Made by a program: the position numbers and the translations under genes. A DNA stretch of 64,000 nucleotides, from NCBI RefSeq assembly GCF_014077005.1, contig NZ_JACGVC010000044.1:496001-560000 (forward strand). The letters are read 5' to 3'. The notes beneath the pieces were generated by a model. The model searched no databases, was not told the DNA's origin, and was given only the letters and a program-made list of their open reading frames with translations. Source of the stretch: Colwellia sp. MB3u-45. Lineage in GTDB: Bacteria > Pseudomonadota > Gammaproteobacteria > Enterobacterales > Alteromonadaceae. Position 1 is the stretch's first letter. The number at the start of each line of letters is the position of its first letter. Shown piece by piece: positions 10,832-18,103 of this stretch.

Positions 10832-10853
10832 ACTTTTACCTAACATTGTGATT

Positions 10854-10874
10854 GTTCTGATAATTTATCAGAAC
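10854..10874. promoter_or_regulatory. Perfect palindrome upstream of the DUF262 gene
   Basis: GTTCTGATAA (10854-10863), one T, TTATCAGAAC (10865-10874). A 10-bp perfect inverted repeat 23 bases from the chosen start codon is well placed to be an operator. It has no T-run in the useful direction, so a terminator is less likely. Confidence 0.5.
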
Positions 10875-11443
10875 ATATAAACAAACAGCAATGCAATACA
10901 GATCAAAATAAAAATTATATAATTAGAATTTATTACCTTTGTCGCAAAGGCGACAGATGATGAATCAAATAAGGCAGAGTCGTTGATTATATAAATTAGC
11001 TTTCTATACTTTAATTTCTTTGTTCTTTCTTTGTTCTTTCTTCGTGAGATTAATGAGGCTCGTTTACCCCAATAAAATTTACCTGATATACCTCAATATA
11101 TTGTTCAGCGAGGGGCTAATCGCTAACGATTTACGGAGTAAATAGAACAGCAAACGGCTAGGCCATCATCTCCTATATATTAAGAAAACCCCTTCATCGA
11201 TAGATCTGTTTTCATTCTTTTGATTTTTTGTTTGCTAAAACAAGTTTGCGATCAAAGAATCACGCAAGTGCAGCGTATAAAATCAGCTTGAAAATTCAAA
11301 GCTAATAAGGCGAATTAGGTTGGAACTTATAATTTTCACCTTGATGACTTTATACTAAGTTTGATAAAGAAATTTAAATTTATTATGAAATAACGAAATG
11401 AATAAAACCTCTGTTTTACATTTTGTAGAAAGGTATCCTCAAC
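10875..11443. other. Noncoding stretch with REP-like element and RAYT relic
   Basis: About 570 bases without an intact gene. It holds a degenerate REP-like palindrome at 10962-10989 (ATCAA and TTGAT arms around a GGCAGAGTC core), a run of TTCTTTG repeats near 11030 and the transposase relic described separately at 11058. The last 100 bases are the AT-rich leader of the flavocytochrome gene. Confidence 0.5.
11058..11126 (+). pseudogene. N-terminal relic of a REP-associated tyrosine transposase
   Basis: Read in the frame starting at 11058, the bases give ARLPQ-stop-NLPDIPQYIVQRGANR-stop. This matches the N-terminus I know for RAYT (TnpA_REP) proteins, roughly ARLPR-NLP-IPQH-VQRGNNR. Only some 23 codons can be recognised and two are stops. 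Its nucleotides also align with the start of the larger RAYT pseudogene at 17223. Confidence 0.7.
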
Positions 11444-12784
11444 ATGAAAAATATCAAATTAATCTATTTTATCATTTTGCTGTTTCTAACATTACTTTGG
11501 TTACTTGCAGACCCAATACTTTTTTCATCATATAAATTTTATCCACTGAGAAAATCTATGCTCAGTTACACCGGTATTATGGCCATTGCTGTGATGAGTA
11601 TTGGTATGATATTGGCAATTCGTCCTGTTATTATTGAACCTATTTTTGGTGGGCTTGATAAAAACTATCGTTTACATAAATGGTTGGGTGTCACAGGGCT
11701 TATCTTTTCAGTTTTACATTATCTATGGGCAATGGTGCCCAAATGGTTAGTTGGCTGGGGGTTAATGGCTAAGCCTGCCCGTCATAGATCAAATGAAGAA
11801 ATGAACACCCAATTACTTTTCTTTAAAGAACAACATGGTCTTGCTGAATCAATAGGTGAATGGGCCTTTTATGCCCTGATATTATTTATTGTTTTAGCCT
11901 TGGTTAAATGGTTTCCGTATCGATACTTTTTCAAAACTCATCGGTTTATCGCTGTTATTTATCTATTTTTAGTTTTTCACTCGATCATACTTATGAAAGT
12001 TGATTATTGGGATGAGGTCATAGCTTGGTTGACGGTATTATTAATGATTGCTGGAAGTGTTGCGGCATTTCTATCCTTGTCACAAAAAATTGGCGTTTCT
12101 CGACGTTCTGTGGGCAACATCAACAATATAAACTATCACAGTGACAATCGAGTATTGGGTCTGAGTATTGATTTAGAAAATAGTTGGAGTGGGCATCAGG
12201 CTGGACAATTTGCCTTTGTTACCTTTGATAAAAAAGAAGGGCCTCATCCTTTTACTATATCATCAGCATGGAATAACGACGCTAGGATTGAATTTCTTAT
12301 CAAAGGCCTCGGTGACTATACAAAAACGTTACCGAGTATCTTAAAAGCAGGAGACAAGGTTGAAATTGAAGGGCCTTATGGACAATTTGATTTTAGTACC
12401 GGTAAACCTAGGCAGATTTGGGTTGCAGGAGGGATAGGTATTACGCCATTTATCGCGCGTATTGAGGCTTTAGCTGCAAAAAAAACTGATAAACAAACTA
12501 GTAAATGTATAGATTTGTTTTATTGCACCAATGAACCTGATGAATCTTTCATTAACGCGCTAAAAAAATCTTCAGAGCTGGCAGGTGTAAAACTTCATGT
12601 TCTAGTCGCTAAAAAAGACGGATTATTAAACACAGACCAAATATGCGACCAAGTACCTGATTGGCAAGATTCAACTATTTGGTTTTGTGGACCAAAAGAG
12701 TTTGGCAAAACATTGCGCGCAGGCTTCTTAAATAAAGGGTTTATAAACGATGACTTTCATCAAGAGTTATTTGATATGAGATAG
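11444..12784 (+). CDS. Ferric-reductase-like transmembrane flavocytochrome
   Basis: A 446-residue membrane oxidoreductase. The N-terminal half has about six membrane helices with histidine pairs typical of the ferric reductase/NOX haem domain: HKWLGVTGLIFSVLHYLW near residue 79 and KTHRFIAVIYLFLVFH near residue 165. The C-terminal half is a FAD/NAD(P) reductase module with HPFTISSAW (about 273), GPYGQFDF and the nucleotide site WVAGGIGITPF (about 328). It probably passes electrons from cytosolic NAD(P)H across the inner membrane. The acceptor is unknown. It starts at an ATG with AAGG upstream. Confidence 0.85.
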   Translation: MKNIKLIYFIILLFLTLLWLLADPILFSSYKFYPLRKSMLSYTGIMAIAVMSIGMILAIRPVIIEPIFGGLDKNYRLHKWLGVTGLIFSVLHYLWAMVPKWLVGWGLMAKPARHRSNEEMNTQLLFFKEQHGLAESIGEWAFYALILFIVLALVKWFPYRYFFKTHRFIAVIYLFLVFHSIILMKVDYWDEVIAWLTVLLMIAGSVAAFLSLSQKIGVSRRSVGNINNINYHSDNRVLGLSIDLENSWSGHQAGQFAFVTFDKKEGPHPFTISSAWNNDARIEFLIKGLGDYTKTLPSILKAGDKVEIEGPYGQFDFSTGKPRQIWVAGGIGITPFIARIEALAAKKTDKQTSKCIDLFYCTNEPDESFINALKKSSELAGVKLHVLVAKKDGLLNTDQICDQVPDWQDSTIWFCGPKEFGKTLRAGFLNKGFINDDFHQELFDMR

Positions 12785-12901
12785 TGACAATTTCACTATA
12801 CGTTTTTCACTATACGTTTTTTACTAAACGTTAATAGATGTTTAATCAAATTAGCTAAAATAAATTCAAGACGCTACAAACAAGGCGTGGGTTTTGAAGA
12901 G

Positions 12902-12928
12902 TATCAATTGGGCCAGAGCCATTAATAC
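12902..12928. repeat. Degenerate REP-like palindrome
   Basis: TATCAATTGGGCCAGAGCC followed by ATTAATAC, a diverged copy of the REP consensus (arms TATCAATG and CATTGATA around GGGTCAGAGT). It lies between the convergent flavocytochrome and TSUP genes. Confidence 0.6.
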
Positions 12929-12950
12929 TATTTCTTAACTGGCTTAAAAG

Positions 12951-13826
12951 CTATAGTTCCAGACCAACGAGGCCAATAACAACTAGCCAAAAAGCGAAGA
13001 AAAGCTTGAGCTTGGTCGCTGACAAATGTGTGACTAGTGTTTTAGCTAAAATACCGCCGATTATCGCGCCAGGGCCGGCAAATAAGACCACTTGCCAATA
13101 CACCTGAAAATTAACCACAGTATAATGCCAAATACCTGTCCAGACAGTGATTGCTGAAACAATAACCGCAGCAGAGACCGCCAAGCTAATATCAAAGCGG
13201 CGAAGAATTAAATATACCGCCAGTAATTCACCCACGCCCACAGACAACCACGCCGTGATGGCGCCACCACTTAAACCAATAACTGACAAGGCTAACCAGT
13301 CAAACCATTGAATTTGGCTACGTTCGCGTTTGGGCTTAATAGCATAAACCGTTAAAATAATAGCGCAGCCTAATATTAATGAAAACCAGCTGAAGCTATG
13401 ATGTAAAGATGAGGGAGATGCAATGCCAAAACCTTGAACGGCTCCAATGCCGACTATGGCGGCAATACTGGTGATCACAATAATGCGTTTAAAACCTTGC
13501 CATAAACGCAGATCCGTTTTTTCAGTTTGATAGTGATGCCACCATGTTATCGCACCCGCAGTCATCCCAAAACACTGGATAGCAAAGCTAGTAGCCACTG
13601 ATTGAGTATCAGTGAAGCCTAATTCTTTGAACATGGGAATAAAAACGACACCACCACCGGCGCCCGTTGCGTTGGCAAAAATAGCGCCTATTATTCCTAA
13701 TAAACTGAACAAGGCGTAATCCATTAATTCAGTTATTTTAGCTGGGGCGAGATAAAGCCAAAGCAACCAGGCGCCGAAAAATAAGTAGATAAATTTTGCA
13801 TTTGATAAGCGAATAGGATTATTCAT
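12951..13826 (-). CDS. TSUP family (TauE/SafE) membrane permease
   Basis: A 291-residue inner-membrane protein with about eight hydrophobic segments. The two-fold TSUP pattern is visible: ATGAGGGVVFIPMF near residue 53 in the first half and GLSGGAITAWLSVGVGELLAVYLILRR near residue 190 in the second. TauE/SafE proteins export small sulfur compounds or organic anions such as sulfite, sulfoacetate or sulfonates. No neighbour fixes the substrate, though gamma-glutamyltranspeptidase on the same strand upstream also touches sulfur metabolism through glutathione. Confidence 0.87.
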   Translation of the reverse strand: MNNPIRLSNAKFIYLFFGAWLLWLYLAPAKITELMDYALFSLLGIIGAIFANATGAGGGVVFIPMFKELGFTDTQSVATSFAIQCFGMTAGAITWWHHYQTEKTDLRLWQGFKRIIVITSIAAIVGIGAVQGFGIASPSSLHHSFSWFSLILGCAIILTVYAIKPKRERSQIQWFDWLALSVIGLSGGAITAWLSVGVGELLAVYLILRRFDISLAVSAAVIVSAITVWTGIWHYTVVNFQVYWQVVLFAGPGAIIGGILAKTLVTHLSATKLKLFFAFWLVVIGLVGLEL

Positions 13827-14109
13827 TTAGATGACCGTTGGCGAATTAAAGTCATTAAATATCACCAGCGATAAAAGTGATGGCTGGTGTGGATAAACAG
13901 CGATTAGAGGCATGACTTTTTCCTAATATATGAGCTTTGTCTAAGGTAAATTTAGTGGGACAATAAAAGGGTGTAGTCATATTGCTCACTGAAAACTGAA
14001 AACGCTAGTGTAGCCATTCACTATGGCTGATGGTAGGTATTTTACATAAATTAGTCACTAAAGTTCTTTCACCCAATACTTTTGTTTATCAATGAGACTA
14101 TCTATCCAT
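13827..14109. other. Noncoding stretch downstream of ggt, before the RAYT relic
   Basis: Part of a roughly 490-base gap between two minus-strand genes. I see no gene in it. A REP element and a RAYT left-end relic fill the adjoining 14110-14208 and are listed separately. Confidence 0.4.
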
Positions 14110-14208
14110 TATCAATGGGGTCAGAGTCATTGATAGTGAATTATGTTTAACGCTGGCTTAGTTTACATAGATTAGTAAATAATAGGCTAAGACTGACCTG
14201 ATTAAGTC
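14110..14208 (+). mobile_element. REP palindrome plus left-end relic of a RAYT unit
   Basis: A near-consensus REP (TATCAATG, GGGTCAGAGT, CATTGATA; 14110-14135) is followed by about 75 bases that align with the stretch between the REP and the transposase ATG at 17166-17240. Shared blocks include TTTAACGCT, CTTAGTT and CATAGATTAGT/CATGGATTAGT. No transposase coding remains. This is therefore a third RAYT-unit fragment. Confidence 0.65.
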
Positions 14209-14315
14209 ATTAACTCCCCCCTAATTAAGCGACTTTTTTAACTAAATAACTTTCAATTCAATTCCAATTAGTTAGGGCTTTTATACCCTAACTAAAGTGA
14301 TGCTTTTTATATGGA

Positions 14316-16010
14316 TTATTTTATATCAATGACCTTTGAAACGCCTCGATCGCGAGAATCTGAAGCTGGAATGAGTTGTTCTCCATCCTTCCAGATAACT
14401 TGAATATCGCCATACTCCCAGCTGTGGGGTTCAACGCGATAACCTCGTTCGGTTAATGCCTTAATCGTACTTTGAGATAGCGGAAGAGAAGGGCTCTGGG
14501 TGATTAGATCGGGTGGTAATAATTGGTGGTGAAAACGGCTTGCGCTAGCGGCTTGATGGGGTGTCATTTTGAAATCTATGATATTAACAATGGCCTGAAA
14601 TACCGATGTGAAAATGGTCGAGCCGCCAGGTGTACCGATCACCATCACTGCTTTATCGTTTTGCAAAAGTATAGTTGGCGACATAGAAGATAACATGCGC
14701 TTACCTGGTTGTATTTCATTAGCGGTATTTCCTACAACACCAAATACATTGGCTACACCAGGTTTAACACTAAAGTCGTCCATTTCATTGTTTAATAAAA
14801 AACCTGCACCTTCGACAACCACGCCAGAGCCGTACGCCCAGTTAATAGTATAGGTATTTGAAACGGCGTTGCCATCAGCATCAACAATCGAGTAATGGGT
14901 AGTATTTGGTGACTCAAGGCCAGGGTTAACGGAAGCTAAACTCGATATCTCATGTGGTTTTACTTCCAACGCGCGCCGTTTGATATAGGCATCACTAATT
15001 AACTCAGTCATATCAATATCAACAAATGCAGGGTCGCCAAGGTATTCAGCGCGATCAGCAAATACTCTCTTTTCCATTTCTGCTACTAAATGAACATACT
15101 GAGCGGAATTGTGGCTAACACCTTTAAATTCGTCGTTTAGATAGTCTTTCATTTTCAACAATTGGATTACGCCAAACCCACCTGAACTAGGTGGTGGAGA
15201 TGACAGTATTTGATAGTCGCGCCAATTCGCTTTTAATGGCTCTCTCCAGACCGCTTTATATTCAGCAAGATCTTGGGCACTGATGATGCCACCGCTTTTC
15301 TGCATTTGCTTAACAATTAATTTCGCGGTTTCGCCGTGATAAAACTCTTTGCGGCCATTCTTTGCTATCCGTTTTAAGGTTGCTGCAAGTTCTGGTTGTT
15401 TAAATTTTTTACCTTGTTCAACACCGCCAAAATAGGTCTTAAAATTAGTCAGTCCATTAAAACGTTGGTAATTATTTTGAATATCATCGACGAGTATTTT
15501 TGCTGGAATAAACCCTTCTTCAGCAAGTTTAATCGCGGGTTCTATTAATTGACTCCATGGCAGTTTGCCAAAGCGTTGATGAGCTTCCCAAAAGCCCGCG
15601 ACTGTGCCGGGTACGCCAGGCGCTTTAGCACCAATTAAACTCAAGTTTTGAATAACGGCTTTTTCATCATTAAGATACATATCCCGATGGGCAGTTAAGG
15701 GCGCGGTTTCTCGGTAGTCTAAAAATAATGCTTTGCCGTCTATGTAGATCAGCATGAATCCACCACCGCCAATATTGCCTGCATCAATATAGGTGACAGC
15801 TAATGCAAAACCCGTTGCAATAGCGGCGTCGACAGCATTGCCGCCAGCGAGAAGAATGTCTTCAGCTACTTGAGCCGCATATTTATCTGGGATCGCTACT
15901 GCCGCTTGAGAAGCCTTTAGGTTAATTTCACTAGTAGCATTTGCATAATGAGAGAATGTTGAAAAAAATAAAATAAAAACAAAAGCATAAAAACGAGCGC
16001 GACTCATCAT
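14316..16010 (-). CDS. ggt: Gamma-glutamyltranspeptidase
   Basis: Periplasmic N-terminal-nucleophile hydrolase that cleaves or transfers the gamma-glutamyl group of glutathione and related peptides. The 564-residue precursor starts with a signal peptide (about residues 1-25). Self-cleavage before the nucleophile T370 in NTTHYSIVDADGN would give the large and small subunits. Other family segments are GGNAVDAAIATGFAL (near residue 53), GNIGGGGFMLIY, and SSMSPTILL with GTPGGSTIFTSVFQ in the small subunit. Upstream lies a head-to-head REP pair that may affect its promoter or mRNA. Confidence 0.95.
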   Translation of the reverse strand: MMSRARFYAFVFILFFSTFSHYANATSEINLKASQAAVAIPDKYAAQVAEDILLAGGNAVDAAIATGFALAVTYIDAGNIGGGGFMLIYIDGKALFLDYRETAPLTAHRDMYLNDEKAVIQNLSLIGAKAPGVPGTVAGFWEAHQRFGKLPWSQLIEPAIKLAEEGFIPAKILVDDIQNNYQRFNGLTNFKTYFGGVEQGKKFKQPELAATLKRIAKNGRKEFYHGETAKLIVKQMQKSGGIISAQDLAEYKAVWREPLKANWRDYQILSSPPPSSGGFGVIQLLKMKDYLNDEFKGVSHNSAQYVHLVAEMEKRVFADRAEYLGDPAFVDIDMTELISDAYIKRRALEVKPHEISSLASVNPGLESPNTTHYSIVDADGNAVSNTYTINWAYGSGVVVEGAGFLLNNEMDDFSVKPGVANVFGVVGNTANEIQPGKRMLSSMSPTILLQNDKAVMVIGTPGGSTIFTSVFQAIVNIIDFKMTPHQAASASRFHHQLLPPDLITQSPSLPLSQSTIKALTERGYRVEPHSWEYGDIQVIWKDGEQLIPASDSRDRGVSKVIDIK

Positions 16011-16047
16011 GGGTAATTCCTTGGTTGGTTACTATTTGGATAATACT

Positions 16048-16145
16048 AATCAATAGGGTTAAAGTCATTGATAATCTTAAATAGTTATTTTCTTCGCACT
16101 AAACTAGTGCTTCATTGATAGATTGATAATAGACCCTATTGATAC
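16048..16145. repeat. Inverted pair of REP-like elements upstream of ggt
   Basis: A plus-orientation copy (AATCAATAGGGTTAAAGTC then ATTGATAA, 16048-16074) and a minus-orientation copy containing GACCCTATTGATAC (16132-16145), with more CATTGATAGATTGATAA between. The pair sits between ggt and the divergent hydrolase gene. Confidence 0.65.
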
Positions 16146-16257
16146 TGGATAAAAATCAATTTGTTGTGCAAAGGCTATAGTTAGATATAGTCAAACATAT
16201 CTTTACTGTGTCATATTTGGTGTTTTACTATTTGAAGTTCTGCTAATGGAAATTGCA

Positions 16258-17121
16258 ATGAGTTATCGTTATGTTTTAGTCAGTCTACTGTTGAGTGTTT
16301 CTTTTTGTGTTCACGCTAAGCTTGAACAGGCGCAAGTAGAGGTTTATCCAAAGAACTCTGCTGAAGTTACCCTGTTATCTGATGGCAAACGTTTGCCCGC
16401 TATTTACTACGGCGCGCAGGGTAAAGGGCCTCACCCTACCATTATATTATTACATGGATATCCTGGCAATGAGAAGAATTTGGATGTCGCACAAGGCATG
16501 CGAGACGCTGGGTGGAATGTAATATTTTTCCATTATAGAGGTGCTTGGGGGGCAGAGGGTGATTTTTCATTTACTGGCTCGGAGCAAGATGTAACGGCGG
16601 TAACGAAATTCTTTCAACAACCCAAAAATGTCGAAAAGTTTAAAATAAACCCTAATAAAATATCTTATATTGGGCACAGCATGGGTGGACATATGGCGGT
16701 TGCAGGCCTATTTGATAATCCTGAAGTCGCTTGTGGTGTTGTGTACGACGGGGCAAATATTGGCGTTACATTTAAAAGTGACGATGAAAAAGTTAAAAAT
16801 ATGTGGGCTGCGTATGCAGATTCGTTGTTTATGCTACGTGGGTGGTCTGGGGAGGTTGCCACTAGAGAGTTAGCCAAGAGGGGAGAGCAATTAGATTTAA
16901 TCACCAGAGCTCATGAAATTGGTACTCGTCCCATACTCTTTATTCCCGCAGACAGTGACGTTATCCCTATTGCAGAGATAAATGCTCTAGCTAACGCCAT
17001 GCGTCAAGTCAAAGGTAATAATGTCAATTATAGGTTGATCAAAGACGATCATAGTTTTAATAATAACCGTTCAAAGCTTCTTAAAGTAACAGAAGCATTT
17101 TTAAATTCAAACTGTCGATAA
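16258..17121 (+). CDS. Secreted alpha/beta hydrolase (prolyl-oligopeptidase-like)
   Basis: About 287 residues with a signal peptide ending near VHAK. The alpha/beta hydrolase core is clear: oxyanion segment ILLHGYPGNEKN, nucleophile serine in the elbow GHSMGG (S141 from this start), a likely acid in PADSDVIP and a catalytic histidine in KDDHSFN. It resembles dienelactone-hydrolase and S9-type secreted hydrolases; ester or peptide substrates are both possible. I chose the ATG at 16258 because GGAA lies seven bases upstream. An in-frame ATG at 16246 is possible. A 50-base REP hairpin starts four bases after the stop and may end the transcript. Confidence 0.82.
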   Translation: MSYRYVLVSLLLSVSFCVHAKLEQAQVEVYPKNSAEVTLLSDGKRLPAIYYGAQGKGPHPTIILLHGYPGNEKNLDVAQGMRDAGWNVIFFHYRGAWGAEGDFSFTGSEQDVTAVTKFFQQPKNVEKFKINPNKISYIGHSMGGHMAVAGLFDNPEVACGVVYDGANIGVTFKSDDEKVKNMWAAYADSLFMLRGWSGEVATRELAKRGEQLDLITRAHEIGTRPILFIPADSDVIPIAEINALANAMRQVKGNNVNYRLIKDDHSFNNNRSKLLKVTEAFLNSNCR

Positions 17122-17125
17122 ATAA

Positions 17126-17175
17126 CTATTAGCCAAGTATCAATGGGGTCAAACTCATTGATACTTGGCTAATAG
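17126..17175. repeat. Large perfect REP hairpin
   Basis: CTATTAGCCAAGTATCAATG (17126-17145) and its exact reverse complement (17156-17175) enclose the REP core GGGTCAAACT. The 20-bp perfect arms extend the usual 8-bp REP arms. It marks the left end of the RAYT unit and lies directly after the hydrolase stop. Confidence 0.9.
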
Positions 17176-17222
17176 TGAACTCGGTTTAACGCTAACTTAG
17201 TTCACATGGATTAGTGGATAAT

Positions 17223-17955
17223 ATGGCAGACTTACGCGTTTAAATTTACCTAATATTCCACCACTGTTGTTCAACGCGGCAATAATCGTCACTTATGATT
17301 TTTTGCCGAACAGGACTATAAAGCCAACCTTGATAAACTAAATTCTTATGCTTAAAAATTTCAGTTCACAGTACATGCTTATGTGTTAATGACGAATCAT
17401 GTACATTTATTACTTACCCCCGCGACTGAAAAAGGTGTCAGTCAATTGATGCAATCATTGGGTTGTTACTATGTGCACTATATTAATTAGTCTTATTGCC
17501 GAACAGGCACTTTGCGGGAAGGGCGCTATAAATCTACACTCGTAGATAGTGAACACTATTTTTTAGTGTTGAGCCGATATATTGAATTAAAGCCAGGAAG
17601 GGCTAATATGGTTTTAGCGGCCAGTGTCTATTTATGGTCAAATTTCCAGCATAATTCATTAGGTAAAGCGAGTCGGCTAATCACTCCTCATTATTGTTAT
17701 CAAAATTGTTATCAAAATTGTTATCAAATGTTAGGAATAAATAGTGAGTTGAGACAACCGGCTTATTATGCATTATTTCACCAGCAGATATCGCCAAAAA
17801 TTTTGCTTGAAATACAAGAAGCAACAAATAAAGATTAGGTGCTTGGTAGTGAACAATTTAAAGCTAAAATAGCACAGAAAACAGGTAGAAGAGCAAGTCC
17901 CTTAACTTGAGGGGCTGATAAAAAATCATTTATATATCATGGAAGTAAATAAATA
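17223..17955 (+). pseudogene. REP-associated tyrosine transposase (RAYT), decayed
   Basis: Joining frames restores a Y1/HUH transposase of the IS200-like RAYT (TnpA_REP) family: LNLPNIP, VQRGNNR, VHAYVLMTNHVHLLLTPATE, then RTGTLREGRYKSTLVDSEHYF and SRYIELKPGRANMV. The metal-binding HUH motif NHVH lies at 17395-17406. A stop falls right before the SY-RRTGTL segment that should hold the catalytic tyrosine. There are several other frameshifts and stops, the first just after codon 2. An open stretch at 17512-17838 is only the surviving C-terminal part. It includes a small expansion, three copies of TGTTATCAAAAT at 17695-17730. REPs on both sides (17126 and 17968-18014) look like its cognate substrates. 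Confidence 0.88.
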
Positions 17956-17967
17956 ATTAATGAAAGT

Positions 17968-18014
17968 CATTAACACTGACCCCATTGATATTGTTAACTC
18001 TGACCCCATTGATA
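17968..18014. repeat. Two tandem REP elements at the RAYT right end
   Basis: Two minus-orientation copies, 17968-17990 and 17993-18014, each with the core CTGACCCCATTGATA. They lie just past the transposase relic and 90 bases before the TonB-receptor gene. Confidence 0.85.
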
Positions 18015-18103
18015 TTGATAGATGGATACACAAGTCGATAACATAAAAGCAACTGATTGATAATAGAACGAAATGGAGAGTTAATTACTATGGGAATAAT
18101 ACA

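Noticed and set aside
17512-17838. Independent 108-residue hypothetical gene
   Set aside because: Its residues are the C-terminal part of a RAYT transposase whose N-terminal part lies directly upstream in broken frames.
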